Numbered from the stretch's first letter, positions 1 through 6,772 are shown. The stretch: DNA of 8,484 nt from Candidatus Eiseniibacteriota bacterium (GCA_023249815.1 JAHFBX010000114.1:1-8484), one strand, 5' to 3'. Notes: generated by a model from the letters alone, not told the origin. Numbers and translations: made by a program.

Positions 1-383
1 CCGCCGGCTCGGTGACGAACCCGACGATGAGCGCCTCGCCCCCGCAGGGTACCCGCCGAAGGCGGGTCCGGGCACACCTCGACCTCCACCTTGAACACGA
101 GTCGCAACAGCTCCGCCCAGCGCCGCCGGCGTGCCCGCAGCGCCGGCCAACTCTCCTCCTGCACCGCCGCCTGGGGCGGCTCGTCGCTCGCGCGCACCAG
201 CACCACCCCGCGACGCCGCCACCACACGCGCCGTCGCGTCGCGTAGGCGCCCGCGTAGCGCACCCGCACCTCGTAGCGTTCCGGCACGTGGTCCACCCAG
301 CGCGCCAGAAACTCCAACGCCGTCATCCGGTGCACCTCGGCGTAGGGACCGTCGCTGCGATCCGAGACCAGCTCCATTCGCAT
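1..383 (-). pseudogene. IS91-family transposase, C-terminal fragment (copy A)
   Basis: This minus-strand reading frame is open from the window edge to position 383 and aligns without gaps to copy B at a constant offset of 2694, about 95% identical by eye and identical over positions 1-120. It encodes the block seen in IS91/Y2-type transposases: LVSDRSDGPYA, ALEFLARWVDHVPERYEV, then RRRRWAELLRLVF and the start of a zinc ribbon (VEVCP). Homology to B stops near 376. The HUH and tyrosine regions are absent, so no transposase activity is expected. An ATG at 381-383 with AGGAAAGGA just upstream could start translation of the remnant, though this may be chance. The same hairpin insertion as in B and C (positions 51-67) interrupts the zinc ribbon. 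The downstream end lies beyond the window. Confidence 0.8.
51..67 (-). repeat. Hairpin insertion in zinc-ribbon codons, copy A
   Basis: On the plus strand ACCCGCC (51-57) and GGCGGGT (61-67) form a perfect 7-bp stem around a 3-nt loop, GAA. It sits between the CP and CGG codons of what should be a CPxCGG zinc-ribbon motif. It is identical to the hairpin in copy B. Confidence 0.85.
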
Positions 384-608
384 GGGAGTCCTTTCCTGTG
401 GCCTTTGGCGCACCCGGGCCGGGCCGCGGTGGGGCCGCGATCGATCCGGAACTCCATGACGGACCGGCGCGCCTGGACAAGAGTCCCCAGCAGGTACTCG
501 CGAGTCGCGAGCAGCCCATACCATCCGCCCGCGCGCGGGCAAACACGCTCCGGGACAGCTCGACGTCGCTCCACACCGGATCCCCACCGAGTTCCGCACC
601 GGGCTCGT
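384..608. other. Intergenic stretch without a recognisable gene
   Basis: No convincing coding sequence is seen between the end of the copy A homology and the stop codon of the secreted protein gene. Two short perfect palindromes are present: CTCGCGA/TCGCGAG around one base at 497-511, and GCCCGCGCGCGGGC at 527-540. Neither is followed by a T-run on either strand, so neither reads as an intrinsic terminator. The stretch may be a scrap of host DNA brought next to copy A by rearrangement. Confidence 0.5.
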
Positions 609-2024
609 TCAGCGCTCCAGCCGCACCACTCGCGTGCCCGCCGTGCCGCTCGCGTGGAGGAACCGCACCAGGTAGACACCGGGCGCGAGCCCCGCGCGCG
701 GCGTGAACGCCACGCGGTGCGTGCCGGCCGACAACGACCCGAGGATCTCGTGGGCGACGCGGCGACCGGCGAGGTCGAGTAACTCGACCATTGCCTCGCC
801 CGGAGACGGCAGCTCGATCACGAACTCGATGCCGCCAGCACTCGTGGGATTGATGCTCGGCGAGATGGCAATGCGCGTACCCGTGCCCTGGGGTGGCACG
901 TCCACGACCGCGAGATCGTAGCCATGGTCGGCCAGCGCCTGCGCCGAGCGTGCGTGCCGCTGGAGCGACGGGATGTCCGCGCCACCCACGAACGCGAATG
1001 CCACCTCCACGCTGTCGCCGTACGAGGGCAGCTGGAACGGGCCGATGGCCAGCAACTCGGTGGGGTCGCCAGTGCCAGGCTGCAGTAAGGGGTCGGCCAG
1101 GTTCGCGAGGGTGCCCGCGGTCATCAGCGCATAGCGCTCGACATCCTCGTCGCGCGTGGCGTCTCCCGGGGCGTAGTTCCAGGCGGCCAGCGTCAGTTGT
1201 CGGTTCGCTCCGGGCGGCGTCAGCAGCTGGATGCCGGCCCATTCCGGCAGCAACTGGAAGTTGCACCCCGAGGGCACGGGCGCATTCGCGCAGTAGTGTT
1301 CGCGCAACATGCGCCAGGCCTGGTCCCACTCGAGGAACTTCCTGCGGAACCAGGACCCCGACGGCGGCCAGGACGCGTAGTTGTTCTTATTGCCGCTGGA
1401 GAGTTCGCTGTAGAAACCGATCCACAAGTCCTCGATCGGATGCGCGGACTGCGAGGTCACGATGTAGCGCGTGATCACGAAGTGGCGATACGCGCTGGAC
1501 GCCCACGAGTGGGTGACCTGTCGCACGGTGATCCCCATGGGCCGGTTGATCTCCGCGCCGGAAGCCGCCGTCTTCGCCACGTGGTCATCGAAGCTCGCCA
1601 GCGTCTCGTCGTCACTCAGGGCAAGCGGGCTGTAGGCGAACGACGTCGGATCGCTGGAACGGAAGGCCACCGTATTGCCCAGCGGCGAGAACTCGGTGAG
1701 ACTGGCCGTGGATGTGCCGAGAAACTGGTCGAAGGACCCGGTGACAACGCCAGTGAACGACCCGGCATCGTCGGTCGCGCGCGCCCCCAGCCACAGTCCG
1801 GCGTGCGTGAGGTGCTCATGGCCCGAACCGCCCGGGTACTCGAACGAAGGCGAGCGCGTCGTGAAGTTGTTCCCCAGCACGCCGTGGTTGGTGACGTTCA
1901 GCCAGGCATCGCCACCCATGCTGACACGAGACGCATACACCTGCGCTTGTGCCGCTCCCTGCGAAACGAGCAGGAACGCGCACAGGAGCGCGACGGAGCA
2001 AGTGGCTCGGCGGATGGCTTCCAC
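609..2024 (-). CDS. Secreted protein of unknown function with C-terminal sorting-like domain
   Basis: The product is 471 residues. I chose the GTG start at 2022-2024 because GGAG lies six bases upstream and a clean signal peptide follows: basic start (MEAIRRATC), hydrophobic core (VALLCAFLLV), probable cleavage after AQA near residue 27. The mature part begins with a block containing NHGVLGNNF, SFEYPGGSG and AGLWLGAR. I have the impression this type of block recurs in secreted proteins of Eisenbacteria-like genomes, but its function is unknown to me. Two cysteines (HYC...SGC) in the middle could form a disulfide. The last 85 or so residues (NPTSAGG, VELLDLAGRRV, LAPGVYLVRF, RVVRLER) resemble a Por/T9SS type A sorting or FlgD-like beta domain, which suggests export and surface attachment. 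The gene is complete, with copy A downstream and IS5 debris upstream. No terminator is evident. Confidence 0.85.
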   Translation of the reverse strand: MEAIRRATCSVALLCAFLLVSQGAAQAQVYASRVSMGGDAWLNVTNHGVLGNNFTTRSPSFEYPGGSGHEHLTHAGLWLGARATDDAGSFTGVVTGSFDQFLGTSTASLTEFSPLGNTVAFRSSDPTSFAYSPLALSDDETLASFDDHVAKTAASGAEINRPMGITVRQVTHSWASSAYRHFVITRYIVTSQSAHPIEDLWIGFYSELSSGNKNNYASWPPSGSWFRRKFLEWDQAWRMLREHYCANAPVPSGCNFQLLPEWAGIQLLTPPGANRQLTLAAWNYAPGDATRDEDVERYALMTAGTLANLADPLLQPGTGDPTELLAIGPFQLPSYGDSVEVAFAFVGGADIPSLQRHARSAQALADHGYDLAVVDVPPQGTGTRIAISPSINPTSAGGIEFVIELPSPGEAMVELLDLAGRRVAHEILGSLSAGTHRVAFTPRAGLAPGVYLVRFLHASGTAGTRVVRLER

Positions 2025-2147
2025 GGTGAACTCCGCAAGTGAGAGGAAGGTCTCGAGGATATCGCACGCCCGAGAGGCGGCGAAGTCACTTTCGTGGAGT
2101 GCTGGAGCTCGGCCCGAGCCGCACGCTGCCCGCTCCCGTCACGCCGC

Positions 2148-2265
<118 letters not shown>

Positions 2266-2481
2266 ATGCGACGCTACGAACTCACGGATGACGAGTGGGC
2301 GATCATCGAACCCCTGATCCCACCGCCGGCTTCGACCGGCCGACCGCGTCGCCCACCGCGCGAGATGTGGAACGCGATCTTCTGGGTGCTGCGCAGCGGC
2401 GCGCCGTGGCGCGACCTGCCCGAGCGATTCGGACCGTGGGATTTGGCGTATGCTCACTTCAACACCTGCCGGCGCCGCGGC
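2266..2481 (+). pseudogene. IS5-family transposase, N-terminal fragment
   Basis: About 72 residues match the N-terminal (DUF4096-type) region of IS5-family, IS427-group transposases. The order is MRRYELTDDEWAIIEPLIP, GRPRR, NAIFWVLRSGAPWRDLPERF, GPW, then FN..RRRG. The ATG at 2266 is preferred over the in-frame ATG at 2236 because it carries the GGGAGGA binding site and matches the family start. After the RRRG codons (about 2481) the frame stays open to 2706, but the sequence is antisense to IS91 DNA and no longer resembles a transposase. The DDE catalytic residues, normally further downstream, are missing. The fragment is non-functional and was cut off where IS91-derived DNA joins it. Confidence 0.85.
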
Positions 2482-2605
2482 CGCCCCCTTGGTGTGCGTC
2501 CCCGAGCCCGCGGCGCACACCCGCCCGACCGCACACGAGGGCCCACGTGCTCGCTCGTCCGCGGAGGCTCGCCCACCCTACCCACCACTCGGCACCCGCT
2601 GCCCG
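2482..2605. other. IS91-associated 3' flank between IS5 fragment and copy B
   Basis: This stretch lies downstream of the copy B transposase frame. Part of it, around GGAGGCTCGCCC near 2565-2578, can be aligned to the region downstream of copy C (near 5474-5485), with small indels further on. It probably belongs to the IS91 element's 3' non-coding end, where the replication origin (oriIS) would lie. I cannot identify the exact terminus or a target tetranucleotide. Confidence 0.4.
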
Positions 2606-3271
2606 TCAGCCCGGGGCCGCCGCCGCTCCCGTCCACGGCCCGGCCCGGGCGTCGACCTCGCGCCGCGCCAGGTGCTCGAGCATCCTCCGCACGACCGCCG
2701 GCTCGGTGACGAACCCGACGATGAGCGCCTCGCCCCCGCAGGGTACCCGCCGAAGGCGGGTCCGGGCACACCTCGACCTCCACCTTGAACACGAGTCGCA
2801 ACAGCTCCGCCCAGTGCCGCCGGCGTGCCCGCAGCGTCGGCCAACTCTCCTCCTGCACCGCCGCCTGGGGCGGCTCGTCGCTCGCGCGCACCAGCACCAC
2901 CCCGCGCCGCCGCCACCACACGCGCCGACGCGTCGCGTAGGCCCCCGCATAGCGCACCCGCACCTCGTAGCGCTCCGGCACGTGGTCCACCCAGCGCGCG
3001 ATGAACTCGAGCGCCGACATCCGGTGCACCCCGGCGTAGGGTCCGTCGCTGCGGTCGGAGACCAACTCCACCTCGGCGCGCTCCGCGTCGTAACGCAATC
3101 GCGATTCGGCCACCGGCGCGCGGGCGCTGTAGCGCGCCACCCGCAGCACCCCTGCGCGATCCTCGATGCGCGGGCCGACGTCCGCGCCGAACCCCGAGTG
3201 CGGCCAGGCAAGCATGCCGACCGCCTCGTCCTCCTCGAACCAGCCGTGGCGCACGAACTCGCCGAGCACCG
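2606..3271 (-). pseudogene. IS91-family transposase, 5'-truncated and frameshifted (copy B)
   Basis: The minus-strand frame keeps the middle and C-terminal parts of an IS91/Y2-type transposase: EFVRHGW, AWPHSGFGADVGPRIED, the candidate catalytic tyrosine in RVARYSARAP, ESRLRYDAERAEVE, ALEFIARWVDHVPERYEV, RRVWWRRRG and WAELLRLVF. The zinc ribbon begins as VEVCP, then a 19-nt excess insertion containing a hairpin shifts the frame. CGGEALIVGFVTEPAVVRR and the tail to AAAAPG continue in another frame ending at 2606. The N-terminal zinc finger and the HUH motif are missing, because homology to copy C stops at about 3271, where the tail of an unrelated plus-strand gene begins. B and C align without gaps at an offset of 2920 across 2641-3271. 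The upstream half is nearly identical to C, the downstream half much less so. Confidence 0.85.
2745..2761 (-). repeat. Hairpin insertion in zinc-ribbon codons, copy B
   Basis: ACCCGCC (2745-2751), loop GAA, GGCGGGT (2755-2761) form a perfect 7-bp stem. It sits between TGCCCG and TGCGGGGGC on the minus strand, where the family normally has only one codon. There are 22 nt between these anchors instead of 3, so the excess is 19 nt and the frame is shifted. Confidence 0.85.
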
Positions 3272-3549
3272 CGCGCCGGTGGCTCGACGACGTCCACTTC
3301 CAGTCGGACGTCTCGAATCTGTATCGCCGTGATTTTCAGAACGGCATCGTGCTCGTGAACCCGTCCGGCATTCCCATGTCGGTTCCGCTCGAGCGCCCGT
3401 TCCGCAAGATCGCCGGATCCGTATCGCCGGACGTGAACGACGGCTCGTCGGTGTCGAACGTGACCGTGCCGCCTTCCGACGCGCTCTTCCTGATCGGAGA
3501 CGATGTCACGCCGCCGGCCGCGGTGACGAATCTGAGGGCGAGCCCGTAG
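3271..3549 (+). pseudogene. C-terminal tail of a probable glycoside-hydrolase-like protein
   Basis: About 92 in-frame codons begin exactly where the IS91 copy B homology stops and end at the TAG at 3547-3549. The sequence WLDDVHFQSDV, YRRDFQNGIVLVNPSG, VPLERPFRKIAGS, VNDGSSV and VTVPPSDALFLI resembles the final beta-sandwich of bacterial putative glycoside hydrolases, where a line like NGIVLVNP is followed by a PPxDALFL strand. That assignment is from memory of the family and is tentative. The last residues, DVTPPAAVTNLRASP, look like the opening of a fibronectin type III domain, yet a stop follows at once, so the 3' end may also be truncated. There is no start codon or binding site of its own. 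The catalytic part is absent from the window. It lies 85 bp before the glycosyltransferase start and may once have been in the same operon. Confidence 0.55.
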
Positions 3550-3634
3550 CCTCACGCTTGACCCCTTCCGGCGCCCAATGCCAGCATGCGGCGCCGACGG
3601 CCGAGTCCACGACCCGCCGGCGAATCCCACTCGA

Positions 3635-5173
3635 ATGAGCGCGCCCGCCGCAACACCCAACGACCGATCGCGCGCTCTCCTTTGGATCTGGAGCGCGGCG
3701 ATCTTCGCGCTCGCCGTCTCCCTTCGACTGAACGCGGCGCATCGCGAGCTGCCGTACCTCTACGACTGGGACGAGCCCGGCTTCTCGGACGTCTCGTTCC
3801 GCATGGTCGAGACCGGCGATCTCAACCCGCACCGCTTCAACTATCCGACGCTTTCGACCTACGCGTACGCGCTGACCGACGCCGCCTACCTGGCGCTCGG
3901 CGGTCATGAAGGCGCCGCCACGCCCGGCTCGGCGGCGTGGAACGCATCCGCGCGCGACGAGTGGAACATTCCGCAGACGCACTTGGCGCTTCTCCATCGG
4001 CAGGTGACGGCGTGGATGGGGGGCGCGACCTGCGTGCTCACGCTCCTCCTTGCCGCGCGGCTCGGCCTCACGTGGGCAGCACCCGCCGCGGCCCTTCTCG
4101 TCGCGATCTCGCCGCACCTTATCGAATCCAGCTCCCACGCCGCGGTGGGTCCGTGGACGGCCCTGTTCGCTCTCGCCTCATTGCTCCCGCTCGCGCGACC
4201 CAAGCCGGGGCGCCGCGCGCTCATCGCTTCCGCCATGGCGGCCGGAATGGCGGCGGCATGCAAGTACAACGCGGTTCTGGTCCTCCTCCCGGCGTTGTGG
4301 TGGGCGGGCTCGCGCGGTCCGCGTCGGGCGAGCCACGTCGCGGGACTGGCCGCGATCGCGTTCGTGACTTTCGCGCTGTGCTCGCCCTTCGTGCTCCTCG
4401 ACGCGGGCACGGCGGCCCACGACATCGGCTACGAGATCGTCCACTACGGGATCCGTGGGCACGGGCCGTTCGGCGAGGGGCGCGGAGTGGGCAACCTGCT
4501 CTTCTATCTGCGCACCATCGGAACCGCGTTGGGGCCGCTCGCCTGGCTCGCGCTGCCCGGGGCGATCGGGCTCGCGCTGCGCGATGCCCCGGCCCGGCGG
4601 TTGCTGCTGTTCCCTGCGGCGTACGTATTGTTCATGGCGCTCCAGCGCACGGCCTTCGGCCGCAACATGGAGCCCGTCGTTCCGCTCGCCGCCATCTACG
4701 CGCTGGCCACGCTCGAGTGGGGGCCCGACGTCGTGCCGGCAGTGTTGAGCCGGCCTACCAAGGGGCTCTGCGCTCTCCTCGCCCTCGCAGGTCTGATCGC
4801 GACCACGAACGAGCTGGGCCACGCGCGCGAACGCTGGCGGATGCGCGATTCGCGGAGCGAGGCGATGCGGCAGGCGGCCGAACTGCGCCCGGGGGCGACC
4901 GGTGCCGCCGCGGGCGGGCTCCACGTCCACGGCGAAGATCTGATGCGCCCGGGAGGCACGTGGGCGGTGGCCAGCGTGGAGAGCACGCTTTCGCTCGCCC
5001 GTAGCGATTCGTTGGGGTGGGTGCTCCTCCCTACGGCGGCGGATTCGGCGGCCGCGCAAGCCATCGGGAAGCGCTTCGTCGCCCGCGCCCGCTTCGGGTC
5101 TCAGCCTATTGCTGAGACCGGACCCCCGCGCCAACCGGCCGTGACGCTGTGGGTGCGGGGAGGGATACGATGA
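3635..5173 (+). CDS. GT39/PMT-type membrane glycosyltransferase
   Basis: The product is 512 residues from the ATG at 3635. The in-frame ATG at 3578 would add 19 polar residues and has no better binding site. It is a GT-C fold integral membrane protein. An early hydrophobic helix (residues about 14-32, ALLWIWSAAIFALAV) is followed by an extracytoplasmic loop carrying YDWDEP (Asp44, Asp46, Glu47), the acidic catalytic-type motif of the ArnT/PMT group. Further motifs are FNYPTLSTY, AAACKYNAVLVLLPALWW and several hydrophobic helices up to about residue 395, then a soluble C-terminal part. Such enzymes transfer sugars from polyprenyl-phosphate donors to protein or glycan acceptors on the outer face of the membrane. 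The specific donor and acceptor cannot be told from sequence. It is the only complete plus-strand gene here. A 9-bp perfect hairpin lies within its last 80 bp. Confidence 0.85.
   Translation: MSAPAATPNDRSRALLWIWSAAIFALAVSLRLNAAHRELPYLYDWDEPGFSDVSFRMVETGDLNPHRFNYPTLSTYAYALTDAAYLALGGHEGAATPGSAAWNASARDEWNIPQTHLALLHRQVTAWMGGATCVLTLLLAARLGLTWAAPAAALLVAISPHLIESSSHAAVGPWTALFALASLLPLARPKPGRRALIASAMAAGMAAACKYNAVLVLLPALWWAGSRGPRRASHVAGLAAIAFVTFALCSPFVLLDAGTAAHDIGYEIVHYGIRGHGPFGEGRGVGNLLFYLRTIGTALGPLAWLALPGAIGLALRDAPARRLLLFPAAYVLFMALQRTAFGRNMEPVVPLAAIYALATLEWGPDVVPAVLSRPTKGLCALLALAGLIATTNELGHARERWRMRDSRSEAMRQAAELRPGATGAAAGGLHVHGEDLMRPGGTWAVASVESTLSLARSDSLGWVLLPTAADSAAAQAIGKRFVARARFGSQPIAETGPPRQPAVTLWVRGGIR
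5097..5119. repeat. Perfect 9-bp inverted repeat inside the glycosyltransferase 3' end
   Basis: GGTCTCAGC (5097-5105) and GCTGAGACC (5111-5119) are exact reverse complements around the 5-nt loop CTATT. No T-run follows on the plus strand. The stem lies within codons near the end of the gene, about 50 nt before the stop. Confidence 0.85.
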
Positions 5174-5186
5174 TGGGCGTGCGGGG

Positions 5187-5221
5187 AAAAAACTCGGCGC
5201 CCGAAGAGGCTCCGGGCGCCG
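5187..5221 (-). terminator. Intrinsic terminator of the truncated tRNA gene
   Basis: Read on the minus strand, CGGCGCCCG pairs with CGGGCGCCG (plus-strand arms 5213-5221 and 5195-5203), a 9-bp GC-rich stem. It is followed after two bases by six Ts (plus-strand As 5187-5192). It lies just past the tRNA 3' end. On the plus strand, downstream of the glycosyltransferase, the same stem is followed only by GTCATTT, so termination in that direction would be weak. Confidence 0.8.
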
Positions 5222-5226
5222 TCATT

Positions 5227-5266
5227 TAGCGGGGGCTGGATTTGAACCAGCGACCTTCGGGTTAAG
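5227..5266 (-). tRNA. 3' half of a tRNA gene, probably tRNA-Lys (truncated)
   Basis: The minus strand shows a canonical 3' half tRNA. It runs from anticodon-loop bases CTTAA, through the anticodon stem 3' strand CCCGA and the variable loop AGGTC, to the T arm GCTGG-TTCAAAT-CCAGC (perfect 5-bp stem, 7-nt loop), the acceptor strand CCCCGCT and discriminator A. CCA is not encoded. Positions 35-36 read TT before AA. With C at 34 this gives anticodon CTT (Lys), but the break lies at about position 33-34, so Asn (GTT) or Lys (TTT) remain possible. The 5' half (acceptor AGCGGGG, D arm, anticodon stem TCGGG) is not upstream and was not found elsewhere in the window. The fragment cannot give a functional tRNA. 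It could be a remnant of an integration site or the result of IS-mediated deletion. Confidence 0.75.
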
Positions 5267-5528
5267 GAATAGGAACTCGTATACGCCCGGAGTCGAGTCT
5301 ACCCGGTCCCGGTGCCCCACGTCCTCCGAAATCCGCCTCCGGACCCACGCGCCAGCGGGTCGTGTCGCCCGCGCTCCCCTCCCGGCCGCGCCTGCGCTGC
5401 CGGCCGAGCACGCCGCGGCGGGCACCCGGCGCGCACCTTCCCGGCCACGGGCGTAGCCACGCCCGCTCGCCGTCGGAGGCTCGCCCGCTCGCTCCCTCTC
5501 CCACCCTGCCCGGCCACCATGCGGCCCA
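5267..5528. other. Region between the tRNA half and the copy C transposase frame
   Basis: No gene is supported here. The part from roughly 5400 to 5528 can be aligned loosely to the 3' flank of copy B and is probably the non-coding 3' end of the IS91 element. The part nearest the tRNA half (5267-5310) includes the direct repeat GAGTC GAGTC (5290-5299) and may contain the element terminus or leftover host DNA. I cannot place the junction. Confidence 0.4.
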
Positions 5529-6342
5529 TCACCCCGGGGCCGCCGCGGCCGCCCACGGCCCGGCCCGCGCCTCGATCCCACGGCGCTCGAGATGAGCGAG
5601 GATCCGCCGCACCACCGCCGACTCGGTGACGAACCCCACGAGGCGCGCCTCGCCCCCGCGGGGCACCCACCGCAGGTGGGTCCGGGCACACCTCGACCTC
5701 AACCTGGAACACGAGCCGCAGCAGTTCCGCCCACCGCCGCTGGCGGGCGCGCAGCGCCGGCCACTGCCCCGCCGGCTTGGGCGAGACCGTCTCCGCCGCC
5801 GGCGTGGCGACCCGCACCACCCCGCGCCGCCGCCACCACACGCGCCGTCGCGTCGCGTAGGCGCCCGCATCGCGCACCCGCACCTCGTAGCGTTCCGGCA
5901 CGTGGTCCACCCAGCGCGCGATGAACTCGAGCGCCGACGTCCGGTGCACCCCGGCGTAGGGGCCGCCGCTGCGGTCGGAGACCAGCTCCACTTCGGCGCG
6001 CTCCGCGTCGTAACGCAATCGCGATTCGGCCACCGGCGCGCGGGCGCTGTAGCGCGCCACCCGCAGCACCCCTGCGCGATCCTCGATGCGCGGGCCGACG
6101 TCCGCGCCGAACCCCGAGTGCGGCCAGGCGAGCATGTCGACGGCCTCGTCCTCCTCCAGCCAGCCGTGGCGCACGAACTCGGCGAGCACCGATCTCCGCC
6201 ACGCTTCCTCCAGCACCGCCGGCTCCGGCTCCGGCAGCGGGACGAACGTGCCGTCGCGACGGAACGCGCCGTCGGTCATCAGTGCGTGCGGGTGCGGATG
6301 CAGGTGCGCCACCGAGCCGAACGTTTGCACACACGCGATCAA
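5529..6342 (-). pseudogene. IS91-family transposase, 5'-truncated and frameshifted (copy C)
   Basis: This is the longest of the three copies. It starts in the middle of the transposase at IACVQTFGSVAHL, followed at once by HPHPHALMTDG, the histidine cluster of the HUH endonuclease site used for rolling-circle transposition. Then come EFVRHGWLEEDEAV, AWPHSGFGADVGPRIED, a candidate catalytic tyrosine in RVARYSARAP, ALEFIARWVDHVPERYEV, RRVWWRRRG and WAELLRLVFQVEVEVCP. The usual 150-200 N-terminal residues with the cysteine-rich zinc finger are gone. The only possible start is a TTG at 6340-6342, right at the junction with the response-regulator fragment. As in B, a hairpin insertion shifts the frame, and the zinc ribbon continues in another frame (PRGGEARLVGFVTES) to a stop at 5529. 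Here the third ribbon cysteine has become arginine (CGC instead of TGC). It is unlikely to be active. Confidence 0.88.
5665..5681 (-). repeat. Hairpin insertion in zinc-ribbon codons, copy C, with changed base pair
   Basis: ACCCACC (5665-5671), loop GCA, GGTGGGT (5675-5681) form a perfect 7-bp stem at the position homologous to the hairpins of copies A and B. Relative to B, G becomes A at 5669 and its partner C becomes T at 5677, so pairing is retained. The loop also differs. Confidence 0.85.
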
Positions 6343-6772
6343 AGGGCTTCGACCTCGGGGCGGACGACTACGTGACCAAGCCGTTCAGCCCCAAGGAGCT
6401 GGCCGCGCGCGTCAAGCGCCTCGTGGCGCGCGGGCCCATGAACACGGGCGCGCCGGACACGACCATCTACTCGTTTCGTTCGGCGACGTCGAGGTGCGCT
6501 TCGAGCCGCGCGAGGTGTACAAGACGGCCAAGCAGGTGGCGCTGTCGTTCCAGGAGTTCGAGCTGCTCAAGTGCCTGATCGAGCACCGCGGCCGCACCGT
6601 GAGCCGCGAGGAGCTGCTCGAGCAGATCTGGGGCGTGGACGAGGAGCCGGGCGTGACCACCCGCACCGTGGACACGCACGTCTCCAACCTGCGCAGCAAG
6701 CTCGGCGAGGGCTTCGAGAAGCCGTTCATCGTGGCCGTGCACAAGGTGGGCTACAAGTTCGTGGAGCCGTGA
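6341..6772 (+). pseudogene. OmpR/PhoB-family response regulator, N-terminally truncated and frameshifted
   Basis: The fragment starts at the IS91 copy C junction with KGFDLGADDYVTKPFSPKEL. This is the last third of a receiver domain, including the conserved lysine in TKPF. The phosphorylated aspartate and the rest of the receiver are missing. After a linker, the frame breaks at a tandem TCGTT duplication (6471-6475 and 6476-6480). Removing one copy restores the reading YSFGDVEVRF. The remainder is a complete winged-helix DNA-binding domain: SFQEFELLKCLIEHRG, VSREELLEQIWG, recognition helix TVDTHVSNLRSKL, and wing VGYKFVEP. It ends in TGA at 6770-6772. It would have been a two-component transcription factor; the partner kinase is not in the window. 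It converges on the downstream gene with a 21-bp gap. The 5-nt duplication could be real decay or a sequencing error. Confidence 0.88.
6471..6480. repeat. TCGTT tandem duplication causing a frameshift
   Basis: Two adjacent TCGTT units sit at the frame break of the response-regulator fragment. Deleting one unit joins the receiver-plus-linker frame to the DNA-binding-domain frame as TAC TCG TTC GGC. Confidence 0.85.

Noticed and set aside
1197..2042. Long plus-strand open frame opposite the secreted protein gene
   Set aside because: It is antisense to a gene with a signal peptide and sorting domain. Its composition is Arg/Ala/Gly-rich with no motifs, as expected for shadow frames in GC-rich DNA.
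4178..5134. Long minus-strand open frame opposite the glycosyltransferase
   Set aside because: It has no recognisable domain and overlaps a clearly coding membrane protein. It is a GC-driven shadow frame.
5187..5221. Terminator of the glycosyltransferase gene on the plus strand
   Set aside because: The T-run lies only on the minus-strand side of the stem. The plus-strand side has just GTCATTT, so it fits the tRNA gene better.
5266..5285. Sequence resembling a yeast FLP recombination (FRT) arm, GAATAGGAACT
   Set aside because: Only one arm matches, with a missing base. There is no second arm or spacer in the correct arrangement, and nothing else suggests engineered DNA.
5222..5320. Peptide ending in KVAGSNPAPAK as a small protein
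   Set aside because: This peptide is the translation of the tRNA T-arm and acceptor region, a well-known source of spurious small proteins.
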